DNA of 64,000 nt from Thermomonas sp. (GCF_029945965.1 NZ_JAQSDO010000008.1:280024-344023); one strand, 5' to 3'. Positions 44,773 through 54,402 are shown, counted from the stretch's first letter. Translations and numbers: made by a program. Notes: generated by a model from the letters alone, not told the origin.

Positions 44773-47610
44773 ATGCCTGTGTTCCGTCCTGCTGTCCTTG
44801 CCCTTGCCCTGACCACCGCACTGGCCGGCTCCGTTGTCGCACCCGCGGCGATTGCCGCCAATGCGCCGGTCGTCGACATCGCCTATGACACGTTTACCCT
44901 GCCCAACGGGCTGACCGTGATCGTGCATACCGACCGCAAGGCTCCGATCGTGGCGGTCAACATCTGGTACCACGTCGGTAGCAAGGACGAACCCAGCGGA
45001 CGCAGCGGCTTCGCACACCTGTTCGAGCACCTGATGTTCAACGGTTCGGAAAACCATCCGGGCGAATATTTCGCCCCGTTCAAGCAGGTCGGCGTGACCG
45101 GCCAGAACGGCACCACCAATTCCGACCGCACCAATTATTTCGAAAATGTGCCGACCACCGCGCTGGACATGGCGCTGTGGATGGAGTCCGACCGCATGGG
45201 CCACCTGCTTGGCGCGATCGACCAGAAGACCCTGGACGAGCAGCGCGGCGTGGTCCAGAACGAGAAGCGGCAGGGCCAGAACCAGCCCTACGGCCAGGTC
45301 TGGGACGCGCTGGGCAAGGCCATGTATCCGGTTGGGCATCCGTACCACCACAGCACCATTGGCTCGATGAACGATCTGAACGCGGCCAAGCTCGACGACG
45401 TCAAGAACTGGTTCCGCAGCTGGTACGGCCCGAACAATGCGGTGCTGGTACTGGCCGGCGACATCGACCTGGCCACTGCCAAGGCCAAGGCCACCGAGTA
45501 TTTCGGCGATATCCCGGCCAGCCCGAGCATGGCCCAGCCGAAGATTGATGTTGCTGCGCACACCACCGACACCCGCGCCGAGATGATCGACAGCGTGCCG
45601 CAGTCGCGCATCTACCGGATGTGGAACGTGGCCGAATTCGGCCATGCCGACCTCGACCGCCTGCAGGTATTCGCGCGAATCCTGGGCGGCGGCAAGTCTT
45701 CGCGCCTGGACAAGCGCCTGGTGCATCAGGACAAGCTGGTCGACAGCGTCGGCAGCGGCGCCTATGGCTCGCAGCTGGGCTCGAACTTCCTGATCACCGC
45801 CGACGTCAAGCAGGGCGTGGACGTGGCCAAGGTCGAGGCGATTATTGATGAAGAGCTGAAGAAGCTGCTCAAGGATGGCCCGACCCAGGATGAAGTCGAC
45901 CGCGCCCGCACGGTGATCATGGCCGGCTGGATCCGTGGCGTGGAGCGTATCGGCGGGTTCGGCGGCAAGGCCGATGCGCTGGCCGAGTGCGCAACCTATA
46001 CCGGAAATCCGGGCTGTTTCCGCGACAGCCTGAAGACCCTGGACGATGTCACCGCCGCCAACCTGCGCGCCACCGGCAATACCTGGCTGGGCGCGGGCAA
46101 GGGCAGCCACACCTTGGTGGTGAACCCGGGCAAGCGTGTTGAAGTCGCCGAAGACCCGGCTGGCACCCCACCGCTGTTCAAGTTGCCGGCGGTGGATTCC
46201 AAGTACAAGACGGTCGCCAGCGACGTGGACCGCAGCAAGGGCGTGCCGGTTACGACGAGCTTTCCCGACCTCATATTCCCCAGCCTGCAGCGCGCCACCC
46301 TGACCAACGGCACCCAGGTGATCCTGGCCGAGCGCCATGACATCCCGGTGGTGCAGATGAGCTACCAGTTCCAGGGCGGCTATGCAGCAGACCCCGCCGG
46401 CAAGCAGGGCATCGCCAGTTTCAGCAGCTCGCTGATGGACGAAGGCGCGGGCAACCTGGACGCACTCGCGTTCGCCGACCGTGCCGAATCGCTGGGTGCC
46501 AACCTCGGCGCCGGTGCCTCGCTGGACAACAGCAGCGCCTACCTATCCGCACTTCGCGAAAATCTCGACCCGTCGGTGGCGCTGTTCGCAGACATGCTGC
46601 GCAAGCCGCGCTTCGAGCAGAACGACATTGATCGGGTCAAGGGTCAGTGGATCGCCGGCATCAAGCAGGAAAAGGCGCAGCCCAACGGCATGGCCTCGCG
46701 CGTGCTGCCTGGCCTGTTGTACGGCGCTGGCCATCCGTATGCCACCCCGATGAGCGGAACCGGCACCGAAGTTTCCATCGCCAAGCTGACCCGCAAGGAG
46801 TTGGTCGCGTTCCAGGACCAGGCGATCCAGCCGCAGGGCGCCACCCTGGTGGTGGTCGGTGACACCACCCTTGCGGACATCGTGCCGGTGCTGAACAAGC
46901 ATTTCGGCGATTGGAAGGCCACCGCGGCGGCGGCGACGGCGACGACAATCCCTGAAGTCGCCGGCAAGACCAGCCCGCGCGTGTTCCTGATCGACCAGCC
47001 GGGCGGGGTGCAGGCGAATATCTTTGCCGCCGAACTCGTGCCGTCGAGCAAGGATGCCAGCGCCACCGTGTTCGACATGGCCAACATGGTGATCGGTGGC
47101 GACTTCACCGCGCGCCTGAACATGAACCTGCGCGAGGACAAGCACTGGTCGTACGGCGCCCGCAGCGGTGCCGGCGGCGCGGTTGGCCAGCGCATCTGGC
47201 GGGTCAGTGCGCCGGTACAAATCGACAAGACCGGCGAGTCGGTGGCCGAGATCAAGCGCGAGCTCGACGCGTACACCAGCGGCAAGCAGGGCGCCACCGC
47301 GGATGAGCTGCAGCGCATGCAGAAGATCCTGACCCTGAGCCTGCCGGGTGCCTACGAGACTGCGGCTTCGGTGATGGGCACGATTGCCAGCAACGTGCTG
47401 TATGACCGTCCAGACAACTACGTGTTCCAGCGCAAGGCGGAGATCGAAGGCATGACCACGGCACAGGTGGATGCCGCAGCCAAGACCCTCGACCCGAAGG
47501 CACTGACCTGGGTGATCGTGGGCGATGTGTCCAAGATCGAGCAACCGATTCGCGCGCTGAAGCTGGGCCCGGTGCAGGTGATCGACGCCGACGGCAACGT
47601 CAAGAAGTAA
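44773..47610 (+). CDS. M16 zinc metallopeptidase, copy 2
   Basis: 945 aa from ATG 44773, preceded by GGAG. The signal peptide resembles that of copy 1 (LALALTTALAGSVVAPAAIA-AN). The zinc site is HLFEH (H82, E85, H86), with the third ligand region in VVQNEKRQ. The C-terminal M16 domain lacks HxxEH (FSSSLMDEGAGNLD). It is probably a periplasmic oligopeptidase working with or beside copy 1; single-gene dimers are common in this family. It has its own terminator at 47667. Confidence 0.92.
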   Translation: MPVFRPAVLALALTTALAGSVVAPAAIAANAPVVDIAYDTFTLPNGLTVIVHTDRKAPIVAVNIWYHVGSKDEPSGRSGFAHLFEHLMFNGSENHPGEYFAPFKQVGVTGQNGTTNSDRTNYFENVPTTALDMALWMESDRMGHLLGAIDQKTLDEQRGVVQNEKRQGQNQPYGQVWDALGKAMYPVGHPYHHSTIGSMNDLNAAKLDDVKNWFRSWYGPNNAVLVLAGDIDLATAKAKATEYFGDIPASPSMAQPKIDVAAHTTDTRAEMIDSVPQSRIYRMWNVAEFGHADLDRLQVFARILGGGKSSRLDKRLVHQDKLVDSVGSGAYGSQLGSNFLITADVKQGVDVAKVEAIIDEELKKLLKDGPTQDEVDRARTVIMAGWIRGVERIGGFGGKADALAECATYTGNPGCFRDSLKTLDDVTAANLRATGNTWLGAGKGSHTLVVNPGKRVEVAEDPAGTPPLFKLPAVDSKYKTVASDVDRSKGVPVTTSFPDLIFPSLQRATLTNGTQVILAERHDIPVVQMSYQFQGGYAADPAGKQGIASFSSSLMDEGAGNLDALAFADRAESLGANLGAGASLDNSSAYLSALRENLDPSVALFADMLRKPRFEQNDIDRVKGQWIAGIKQEKAQPNGMASRVLPGLLYGAGHPYATPMSGTGTEVSIAKLTRKELVAFQDQAIQPQGATLVVVGDTTLADIVPVLNKHFGDWKATAAAATATTIPEVAGKTSPRVFLIDQPGGVQANIFAAELVPSSKDASATVFDMANMVIGGDFTARLNMNLREDKHWSYGARSGAGGAVGQRIWRVSAPVQIDKTGESVAEIKRELDAYTSGKQGATADELQRMQKILTLSLPGAYETAASVMGTIASNVLYDRPDNYVFQRKAEIEGMTTAQVDAAAKTLDPKALTWVIVGDVSKIEQPIRALKLGPVQVIDADGNVKK

Positions 47611-47666
47611 GCCGCTGATTGCCGCCCATCGCCGCCATTAGCGGCGTGATGACGGCAACCATTAAG

Positions 47667-47699
47667 ACGCACCGAGCGACAATCCGGTGCGTTTTCTTT
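47667..47699 (+). terminator. Terminator after M16 copy 2
   Basis: ACGCACCG and CGGTGCGT (47667-47692) form an 8-bp stem followed by TTTTCTTT. A weaker GC-rich hairpin lies just upstream, near 47615-47657. Confidence 0.75.
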
Positions 47700-47715
47700 A
47701 TCTAAGGGGGTTCCG

Positions 47716-48033
47716 ATGCGCCTGTTGCCTGTTTTCGCCGCCGCGGTCCTGCTGGTTGGGTCACCCGGCTGCACTTTCGTGCACATGGCGCCGGGCGCCA
47801 GCAAAGTGAAGGTGCTGGCCGCCGCGCCTACTGGCTGCGTGAAGCGCGGCGAGGTCGAGGTGTCGGTCAAGGACCGGCTTGGACCTTATGAGCGGAGTGA
47901 ATCCCAGGTCCGCGATGAGCTGGAAACCCTGGCGCGCAACGAGGCCCCCGGGCTTTCCGCTGATAGCATCAGCTCGTTGACCCGGCCCAATGACGGCGAG
48001 CAGCGCTGGGCGATGTGGCATTGCGGAAGCTGA
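47716..48033 (+). CDS. DUF4156 lipoprotein
   Basis: 105 aa, ATG 47716 preceded by AAGGGGG. The lipoprotein signal ends at GSPGC (Cys19). The mature domain has VKVLAAAPTGCVKRGEVEVS, a conserved second Cys, ELETLARNEAPGLSADSI and a closing RWAMWHCGS, the RcsF-like pattern of DUF4156 proteins. It is probably an outer-membrane lipoprotein facing the periplasm. Function unknown. It lies between the M16 terminator and oleA. Confidence 0.85.
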   Translation: MRLLPVFAAAVLLVGSPGCTFVHMAPGASKVKVLAAAPTGCVKRGEVEVSVKDRLGPYERSESQVRDELETLARNEAPGLSADSISSLTRPNDGEQRWAMWHCGS

Positions 48034-48123
48034 ATCCGGCTGGTAACCATTGACCGGGCGCACGAGCGCCAGCGGACGTAAGCAGTTATTCTGCCCAGTT
48101 CCTGTGTCTGGATTGCCCGCCTC

Positions 48124-49140
48124 ATGCTGTTCCAACATGTCGCCATTGCCGGTCTTGCCCACGTCGACGCCCCGCGTCGGCTCAGCTCAGATGAAATCAA
48201 CGCCCGTCTGAAGCCCACCCTGGACCGCCTCGGTATCCGTACCGACGTGCTCGGGGACATCGCCGGCATCCACGCCCGGCACTTGTGGGAAGAAGGCGTG
48301 CAGGCGTCCGACGCCGCCACCCTGGCTGGCGTAAAGGCGCTGGCCGATGCCGGCATCGACCCGGCCCGCGTGGGCCTGCTGGTCTCGACCTCGGTCAGCC
48401 GCGATTACCTGGAGCCGTCCACCGCCAGCATTGTCAGCGGCAACCTGCAGATGCCGGACACGTGCCAGAACTTCGACGTCGCCAATGCCTGCCTGGCCTT
48501 CATCAACGGCATGGACATCGCTGCGCGGATGATCGAGCGCGGTGAAATCGAGTACGCCTTGATCGTGGATGGCGAAACTGCCGACCTGGCCTACGACAAG
48601 ACTCTCGCCCGCATGCTGGCGGACGACATCACTGAAGAGCAGTTTCGCAGCGAGCTGGCCACCCTGACCTTGGGTTCCGGCGCCGCCGGCATGGTCATGG
48701 CCCGCGCCGAGCTGGCCCCGGGCGCCCCGCGTTACCGCGGTGGCGTGACCCGCGCCGCTACCCAGTGGAACCATCTCTGCCGCGGCAACCTGGACCGCAT
48801 GGTCACCGACACCCGCATGCTGCTGATCGAAGGCGTCAAGCTGGCCGAGAAGACCTTCGCCGCCGCCAAGCTGGCACTGGGCTGGGCAGTCGAGGAAATG
48901 GACGAATTCGTCATCCACCAAGTCAGCCAGGTGCATACCGCCGCCTTTGCCAAGGCGATCGGCATAGATCCGCGCAAAATCCTGACTATTTTCGGCGAAT
49001 ATGGCAACATCGGGCCGGCATCGGTACCGATCGTGTTGTCAAAGTTGCGCGAAATGGGCCGTCTGAAGAAAGGCGACCGTATTGCCCTCTTGGGTATTGG
49101 CTCCGGCCTGAACTGTTCAATGGCGGAAGTGGTCTGGTAG
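48124..49140 (+). CDS. oleA: OleA, beta-keto-acid-forming thiolase-fold enzyme of olefin biosynthesis
   Basis: 338 aa. OleA condenses two fatty acyl-CoAs head-to-head into a 2-alkyl-3-keto acid, the first step of long-chain olefin synthesis. The catalytic residues are all present: E97 (RDYLEPST), C123 (VANACLAF), H265 (FVIHQVSQVH) and N295 (YGNIGPAS). They sit exactly 20 positions below E117, C143, H285 and N315 of Xanthomonas campestris OleA as I remember them, so only the N-terminus is shorter. It is separated from oleB by a Fic gene. Confidence 0.95.
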   Translation: MLFQHVAIAGLAHVDAPRRLSSDEINARLKPTLDRLGIRTDVLGDIAGIHARHLWEEGVQASDAATLAGVKALADAGIDPARVGLLVSTSVSRDYLEPSTASIVSGNLQMPDTCQNFDVANACLAFINGMDIAARMIERGEIEYALIVDGETADLAYDKTLARMLADDITEEQFRSELATLTLGSGAAGMVMARAELAPGAPRYRGGVTRAATQWNHLCRGNLDRMVTDTRMLLIEGVKLAEKTFAAAKLALGWAVEEMDEFVIHQVSQVHTAAFAKAIGIDPRKILTIFGEYGNIGPASVPIVLSKLREMGRLKKGDRIALLGIGSGLNCSMAEVVW

Positions 49141-49146
49141 CACTGG

Positions 49147-49175
49147 TTGGGAAAAAATTTCCTTATAGCCATAAA
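49147..49175 (+). promoter_or_regulatory. Promoter candidate for the fic gene
   Basis: TTGGGA (49147-49152), a 17-base spacer and CATAAA (49170-49175) lie in an unusually A/T-rich gap between oleA and fic. The fic ATG follows about 74 bases later with AAGGAAAG as ribosome site. The gap suggests that fic has its own promoter. Confidence 0.45.
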
Positions 49176-49248
49176 TCTGGTTATTTAAGAAAAATACTGC
49201 TACAAATCTTTCCCTTCGGGTCTGCCAAACCCGCGTAAGGAAAGCAAG

Positions 49249-50418
49249 ATGCTGTCACGCAGCACCGGCCATTACGTTCCAGGCTCACTTGCGGGCAGCC
49301 GGTATCAGGCATTCGTGCCGGATCCGCTGCCGCCGCAGCCACCGCTGGAGCTGTCCAGGAGCGATCTGATCGCCCGCAAGGAACGCGCCGACCAAGCGCT
49401 GGGCCGACTCGACGGCATCACCTTGATGCTGCCCGACCCCGAGCTGTTCCTGTATCAGTACGTGCGCAAGGAAGCCCTGCTGTCCTCCCAGATCGAGGGC
49501 ACCCAATCCTCGCTGTCCGACTTGCTGTTGTTCGAGCTGGACGAAGCGCCCGGCGTGCCGATTGACGATGTCGAGGAAGTGTCCAATTACGTCGCTGCGT
49601 TGAACCATGGCCTCAAGCGTCTGCGCGAGGACAACTTCCCACTCTCATTGCGCCTGATCCGCGAGATGCACGCACTGCTGCTGCGCGGTGGCCGTGGTGC
49701 TGGCAAGCAGCCGGGGGAGTTCCGCAAGGGGCAAGTCTGGATCGGTGGGGCGACGCCCGCACTGGCGCATTTCGTTCCGCCGCCGCCGGAATCGCTTGAT
49801 GAAGCGCTCGCCGACTTCGAACGTTTTCTGCATGTTCCGGCAACGGACACGTCGCCGTTGATCAAGGCGGCGCTCGCGCACGTCCAGTTCGAGACCATCC
49901 ATCCCTTCAGCGACGGCAACGGCCGTCTTGGCCGCCTGCTGATCGCGCTGATCTTGTGCAACGAAGGCGTGCTGCGCGAGCCCAGCCTGTATCTCAGCTT
50001 GTACTTCAAGCGCCGCCGCGCCGACTATTACGACATGCTCAATGGCGTGCGCGTGCATGGCGACTGGGAAGCCTGGCTGGGGTTCTTCCTCGACGGGGTC
50101 GCAGATACCGCGCAGCAGGCGGTGGATGCCGTGCAGCGACTACTGGCCTTGCTGACACGCGACCGCGCCCGCATCGCCGCGCTCGGCACGCGCGCTGGCA
50201 ATGTCGGGCTGGTGTTCGAGCAATTCGCGCGCCGTGTGCTGCTTGGCGTGCCGCAGGTGCAACCACACCTGGCATTGAGTGCGCCGACTATCCGCAGCGC
50301 AATCCGCACCTTGGAAGCCATGGAAATCGTCAACGAACTGACCGGCCAGCGCCGCCACCGCGTGTTTGCCTATAGCGAATACTTGGCCATCCTCAGCGAA
50401 GGCGCGCAGCCGCTGTGA
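49249..50418 (+). CDS. Fic family protein (AMPylase)
   Basis: 389 aa. The catalytic loop is HPFSDGNGRLGR with His218, the full motif for transfer of AMP from ATP to a protein hydroxyl. An N-terminal inhibitory helix SSQIEGT (S79-T85, motif SxxxEG) makes it a class II, self-inhibited Fic. The C-terminal part has a winged-helix-like region (SAPTIRSAIRTLEAMEIVNE). It is cytoplasmic with no adjacent antitoxin, as expected for class II. It sits between oleA and oleB on the same strand with an A/T-rich upstream gap, suggesting later insertion. Confidence 0.92.
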   Translation: MLSRSTGHYVPGSLAGSRYQAFVPDPLPPQPPLELSRSDLIARKERADQALGRLDGITLMLPDPELFLYQYVRKEALLSSQIEGTQSSLSDLLLFELDEAPGVPIDDVEEVSNYVAALNHGLKRLREDNFPLSLRLIREMHALLLRGGRGAGKQPGEFRKGQVWIGGATPALAHFVPPPPESLDEALADFERFLHVPATDTSPLIKAALAHVQFETIHPFSDGNGRLGRLLIALILCNEGVLREPSLYLSLYFKRRRADYYDMLNGVRVHGDWEAWLGFFLDGVADTAQQAVDAVQRLLALLTRDRARIAALGTRAGNVGLVFEQFARRVLLGVPQVQPHLALSAPTIRSAIRTLEAMEIVNELTGQRRHRVFAYSEYLAILSEGAQPL

Positions 50419-50554
50419 GTATCGATCGCATGCGCGCGGTCATTGATGCACGAATCGCTGGCTGCATCCAACATCCCGCTTACCTGCAACTGCCCAGCTG
50501 GTGCGATCAAAAAAAAGTCGTGCACCAAGCACTCAATCACTTGTCAGATACACG

Positions 50555-51505
50555 ATGAAAACCCAGAACTCAGCGCAATTCCCCGACTACCCCTTCACCC
50601 CGCAGCACTTCGATGTGCGTCCCGGCATCGCGATGTCGTACCTGGACGAAGGTCCGCGCGATGGCGAAATCATCGTCATGTTGCACGGCAATCCATCGTG
50701 GAGCTTCTACTGGCGGCACTTGGTCACGGGGCTGTCCGACCCTGCTCTTGGCAAGGCATACCGTTGCATCGTGCCCGACCACGTCGGCATGGGCCTGTCG
50801 GACAAGCCCGACGACTCGGCGAGCGCGTCGCCGCACTACGACTACACGCTGCAATCCCGGATCGATGATCTCGATGCGCTACTCACCCATCTGGGCATCA
50901 CCGGCCCGGTGACGCTGGCGGTGCATGATTGGGGTGGCATGGTCGGCTTCGGCTGGGCGTTGCGCGATCCCACGCGCGTGCGCCGGTTGATCATCACCAA
51001 TACGTCGAGTTTCCCGTTGCCCGCGTCCAAGCGGTTTCCGAAACGCATTGCGATGGGCCGACACTCGCGGCTTGGCGGCTGGCTGATCCGCCGTTTCAAC
51101 CTGTTCGCACGCGGCGCGGCGTGGATGGGTACCACGCGCTCATTGCCGCGCGATGTGCGCGCGGCGTATGCCGGCGTGTACGACGGTTGGAAGCAGGCGA
51201 TCAGCACGCTTCGCTTCATGCAGGACATTCCGCTGGATGAAGGTGATCGCGCATGGCCATTGGTGGAAGCTGCTGCACGGCAGTTGCCGAGTTACGCGGA
51301 TCGCCCGGCGTTCATCGGTTGGGGCCTGCGCGATTTCGTGTTTGATCGGCATTTCCTCGACGGCTTCAGCAAAGCGTTGCCGAATGCCGAGGTGCATGCA
51401 TTCGCCGATGCCAATCACTATGTGCTGGAAGACAAGCATGAGGTGCTGGTGCCGATGATCCGGACGTTCTTGGATAGACACCCTCTCGACGCCAATCCAC
51501 TTTGA
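50555..51505 (+). CDS. oleB: OleB, beta-lactone decarboxylase (alpha/beta hydrolase)
   Basis: 316 aa from ATG 50555; an upstream in-frame start is unlikely. It is related to haloalkane dehalogenases: oxyanion region LHGNPSWSFYWR, nucleophile D125 in VHDWGGMVGFG and base His288 in DANHYVLED. In the ole pathway OleB removes CO2 from the cis-beta-lactone made by OleC, leaving the cis-olefin. It starts 136 bases after fic. oleC follows after 40 bases, supporting a separate oleB-oleC-oleD transcript. Confidence 0.92.
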   Translation: MKTQNSAQFPDYPFTPQHFDVRPGIAMSYLDEGPRDGEIIVMLHGNPSWSFYWRHLVTGLSDPALGKAYRCIVPDHVGMGLSDKPDDSASASPHYDYTLQSRIDDLDALLTHLGITGPVTLAVHDWGGMVGFGWALRDPTRVRRLIITNTSSFPLPASKRFPKRIAMGRHSRLGGWLIRRFNLFARGAAWMGTTRSLPRDVRAAYAGVYDGWKQAISTLRFMQDIPLDEGDRAWPLVEAAARQLPSYADRPAFIGWGLRDFVFDRHFLDGFSKALPNAEVHAFADANHYVLEDKHEVLVPMIRTFLDRHPLDANPL

Positions 51506-51545
51506 AGCCGCCACAATGAAGTCGCCGCCGGGGGAGAATATCGGT

Positions 51546-53195
51546 ATGACCGACACCTGCAATATTGCCGACGCATTACCGAAATTGGCCCGCGAACGCC
51601 CCGACCAGGTAGCGATGCGTTGCCCGGGCCGGAATGGTCGCTACGAGGTCGAACTGACCTACGGCCAGCTGGATGCGCGCAGCGATGCGATCGCCGCAGG
51701 GCTGGCCAAACGCGGGATCGTTCGCGGCACCCGCACGGTGGTGATGGTGCGGCCCACGCCGGAATTCTTCCTGCTGATGTTCGCGCTGTTCAAGGCCGGC
51801 GCCATACCGATACTGGTCGATCCCGGCATCGACAAGCGCGCGTTGAAGCAATGCCTGGACGAAGCCGCGCCCGAGGCCTTCATCGGCATTCCATTGGCAC
51901 TCCTGGCCAAGGCCTTGCTGTGCTGGGCGAAGTCGGCGCGAACACGAATCACTACCGGTGCGCGCGCCTGGCTGGCCGATGCCACGCTCGCCGACATCGA
52001 GCGCGATGGTGGCGATGCCGGCCCGCAACTTGCGGAGACGCAGCCGGACGATGTCGCCGCGATCCTGTTCACCAGTGGCAGCACCGGCGTGCCCAAGGGC
52101 GTGGTCTACCGGCATCGACATTTTGTCGCCCAGATCGCGATGCTGGGCGATGCATTCGGCATCCAGCCCGGCGGGATCGACCTGCCGACGTTTCCGCCGT
52201 TCGCCTTGTTCGATCCCGCGTTGGGGCTGACCTCAATCATTCCCGATATGGACCCGACCCGGCCGGCCAAGGCCGATCCACGCAAACTGCACGCGGCGAT
52301 CACGCGCTTCGGCGTGAACCAGCTGTTCGGTTCGCCGGCATTGATGCGCGTGCTGGCAGAACATGGCGAGGCGTTGCCGACCTTGCGACGTGTCACAAGT
52401 GCCGGTGCACCGGTGCCTGCGGACGTGGTCGCGCGGATGCTCGAACTGCTGCCGGTCAACGCGCAATTCTGGACGCCCTACGGCGCGACTGAGTGCCTGC
52501 CGGTCGCGGTGATCGAAGGCCGCGAATTATTGTCACTGCGCACGCGCACCGAACACGGCGCCGGTACTTGTGTCGGCCGGCCGGTGGCTGGCAATGCGGT
52601 GCGCATCATCCGCATCGACGACAAGGCGATTGAGTACTGGGACGATGCGCTGCAAGTTGGCGTTGGCCAGGTTGGCGAGATCACCGTTGCCGGTCCCAGT
52701 GCTACAGATAGCTACTTCAATCGCGATGCCGCCACCAAGCTTGCGAAGATCCGCGAAGCGCTGCTCGATGGCAGCGAACGCATCGTGCATCGCATGGGTG
52801 ACCTGGGTTATTTCGACAGCGAAGGCCTGTTGTGGTTCTGCGGGCGCAAGACGCAGCGCGTGGTGGTGGATGCCATCACCACCATGTGCACCGAACAAGT
52901 CGAGCCGGTGTTCAATACGCATCCGGCGATTGCCCGCAGCGCACTGGTCGGCATCGGTCCGAAAGGCGCGCAACACGCGGTGCTGTGCTACGAACTCAAG
53001 CCGGGAATCGGGCGCGTGCGCCGCGAACGGCACGACGAGCTACGCGCCATCGGCAAGCTGTTCCCGCATACCGTACGCATCGACATCTTCCTGCACTACC
53101 CGAAGCCGTTCCCGGTCGACATCCGCCACAACGCCAAGATCAGCCGCGAGGTGATTGCTGCATGGGCGGCGAAGCAGTTGAAGGACATCGTATGA
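51546..53195 (+). CDS. oleC: OleC, beta-lactone synthetase (AMP-dependent)
   Basis: 549 aa from ATG 51546, with a strong GGGGGAG site 11 bases upstream; ATG 51516 is an alternative adding 10 residues. It is an ANL-superfamily enzyme: phosphate-binding loop LFTSGSTGVPKGVVYRH (about 185-201), FWTPYGATECLP (about 315-326) and the hinge-region GDLGYFDSEGLLWFCGRK (about 418-435). It converts the 2-alkyl-3-hydroxy acid from OleD to a beta-lactone with ATP. Its TGA overlaps the ATG of a 46-codon ORF that lies before oleD. Confidence 0.92.
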   Translation: MTDTCNIADALPKLARERPDQVAMRCPGRNGRYEVELTYGQLDARSDAIAAGLAKRGIVRGTRTVVMVRPTPEFFLLMFALFKAGAIPILVDPGIDKRALKQCLDEAAPEAFIGIPLALLAKALLCWAKSARTRITTGARAWLADATLADIERDGGDAGPQLAETQPDDVAAILFTSGSTGVPKGVVYRHRHFVAQIAMLGDAFGIQPGGIDLPTFPPFALFDPALGLTSIIPDMDPTRPAKADPRKLHAAITRFGVNQLFGSPALMRVLAEHGEALPTLRRVTSAGAPVPADVVARMLELLPVNAQFWTPYGATECLPVAVIEGRELLSLRTRTEHGAGTCVGRPVAGNAVRIIRIDDKAIEYWDDALQVGVGQVGEITVAGPSATDSYFNRDAATKLAKIREALLDGSERIVHRMGDLGYFDSEGLLWFCGRKTQRVVVDAITTMCTEQVEPVFNTHPAIARSALVGIGPKGAQHAVLCYELKPGIGRVRRERHDELRAIGKLFPHTVRIDIFLHYPKPFPVDIRHNAKISREVIAAWAAKQLKDIV

Positions 53196-53332
53196 GAATC
53201 CTCGTCATCGGCAGTGGTGGGCGAGAAGCAGCGCTTACGCGCGCCTCCAGGGCGCGTGTGCTGCGCCGAGCGCCGGTCGTGGATGACCGGTCGGATCGTT
53301 GCACCATGGATGGTTCGGAACGGGAACAATGA
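53192..53332 (+). CDS. 46-aa orphan ORF between oleC and oleD
   Basis: ATG 53192 overlaps the oleC stop (ATGA), and its TGA overlaps the oleD ATG (ATGA), so it is an exactly coupled open frame. The N-terminus [15 protein letters not shown] is close to the start of PurD proteins ([15 protein letters not shown]) and also resembles the oleD start [10 protein letters not shown]. After residue 15 it becomes Arg-rich with no recognisable fold. It looks like a relic: a duplicated gene start plus about 90 foreign bases. It may still be translated to carry ribosomes to oleD. Function not claimed. Confidence 0.5.
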   Translation: MRILVIGSGGREAALTRASRARVLRRAPVVDDRSDRCTMDGSEREQ

Positions 53333-54321
53333 AAATTCTCGTCACAGGCGGTGGTGGATTCTTGGGCCAGGCACTCTGCCGCGGCTTGGTCGAACGCGGG
53401 CATGACGTCACCAGTTTCAACCGCAGTCATTATCCCGTGCTGGATGCACTCGGCGTGTGCCAGATCGCCGGTGACCTGGCTGATCACGATGTAGTGCTTG
53501 CGGCGTTCGCGGGTGCCGATGCGGTGTTCCACAACGCGGCCAAGGCAGGTGCGTGGGGCAGCTACGCCAGTTACCACCGCACCAACGTGATCGGCACCCG
53601 GAATGTGCTCGATGCCTGCCGCGCGCATGCCATCGGCAAGCTGGTTTATACCTCCACGCCGAGCGTCACCCATCGCGCGACCAATCCGGTCGAAGGTGGC
53701 ACAGCCGAATCCGTGCCCTACGGCGAAGGCTTCAAGGCGCCGTATGCGACCACCAAGATGATTGCTGAAAAGGCAGTTCTCGCCGCCAACGATGCGACAT
53801 TAGCGACTGTTGCGCTGCGTCCGCGGCTGATCTGGGGACCGGGTGACAACAACATCCTGCCGCGGCTGGTCGACCGCGCGAATGCAGGCCGCCTGCGTTT
53901 CGTCGGTGACGGCAATAACACGGTTGACAGCACCTATATCGACAATGCCGCGCAAGCACATTTCGATGCGTTCGAGCATCTCGCACCGGGTGCGGCCTGC
54001 GCGGGACGCGCCTACTTCATCAGCAACGGTGAGCCGCAACCGATGCATGAATTGGTCAATGGCCTGCTGCAGGTTGCTGGCGCGCCGTTGGTCGACAAGA
54101 CGATCCCGTTCGGCGCTGCCTATGCAGTCGGCGTGATCTGCGAAGGCCTGTGGCATGTGTTGCCGTTGAAGGGCGAGCCGCCGATGACGCGTTTCCTGGC
54201 CGAACAGCTGGCCACCACCCACTGGTATTCGATGGAGCCTGCCCGGCGCGACTTCGGCTACGTGCCCAAAGTCAGCGTGGCCGAAGGTCTGGAACGACTA
54301 CGGGTATCACTGGCAGCCTGA
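53329..54321 (+). CDS. oleD: OleD, NAD(P)H-dependent 2-alkyl-3-ketoalkanoic acid reductase
   Basis: 330 aa from ATG 53329. It is an extended SDR/3-beta-HSD-type enzyme with the nucleotide-binding [14 protein letters not shown] (3-16), VFHNAAKAG, the Thr/Ser-Pro stretch YTSTPSVTH and the catalytic YxxxK in [33 protein letters not shown] (about 174-193) is typical of OleD. It reduces the beta-keto acid made by OleA, feeding OleC. It is the last gene of the cluster. Downstream there are about 80 bases before the DUF1328 gene. Confidence 0.94.
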   Translation: MKILVTGGGGFLGQALCRGLVERGHDVTSFNRSHYPVLDALGVCQIAGDLADHDVVLAAFAGADAVFHNAAKAGAWGSYASYHRTNVIGTRNVLDACRAHAIGKLVYTSTPSVTHRATNPVEGGTAESVPYGEGFKAPYATTKMIAEKAVLAANDATLATVALRPRLIWGPGDNNILPRLVDRANAGRLRFVGDGNNTVDSTYIDNAAQAHFDAFEHLAPGAACAGRAYFISNGEPQPMHELVNGLLQVAGAPLVDKTIPFGAAYAVGVICEGLWHVLPLKGEPPMTRFLAEQLATTHWYSMEPARRDFGYVPKVSVAEGLERLRVSLAA

Positions 54322-54402
54322 GCGCGATCATCACCCGCCCGTGATGCGCGCGCGGGCAGTCTATTCGCCGCGCCACTCCGGCGTGATCCTGCGGAGCCTT
54401 CC

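Noticed and set aside
44653-46338. 561-codon minus-strand frame opposite M16 copy 2
   Set aside because: It has no recognisable domain and mirrors the coding strand of a clear M16 peptidase.
49249-50418. Fic as the toxin of a toxin-antitoxin pair
   Set aside because: The inhibitory SxxxEG helix is inside the same protein (class II), and there is no small antitoxin ORF next to it.
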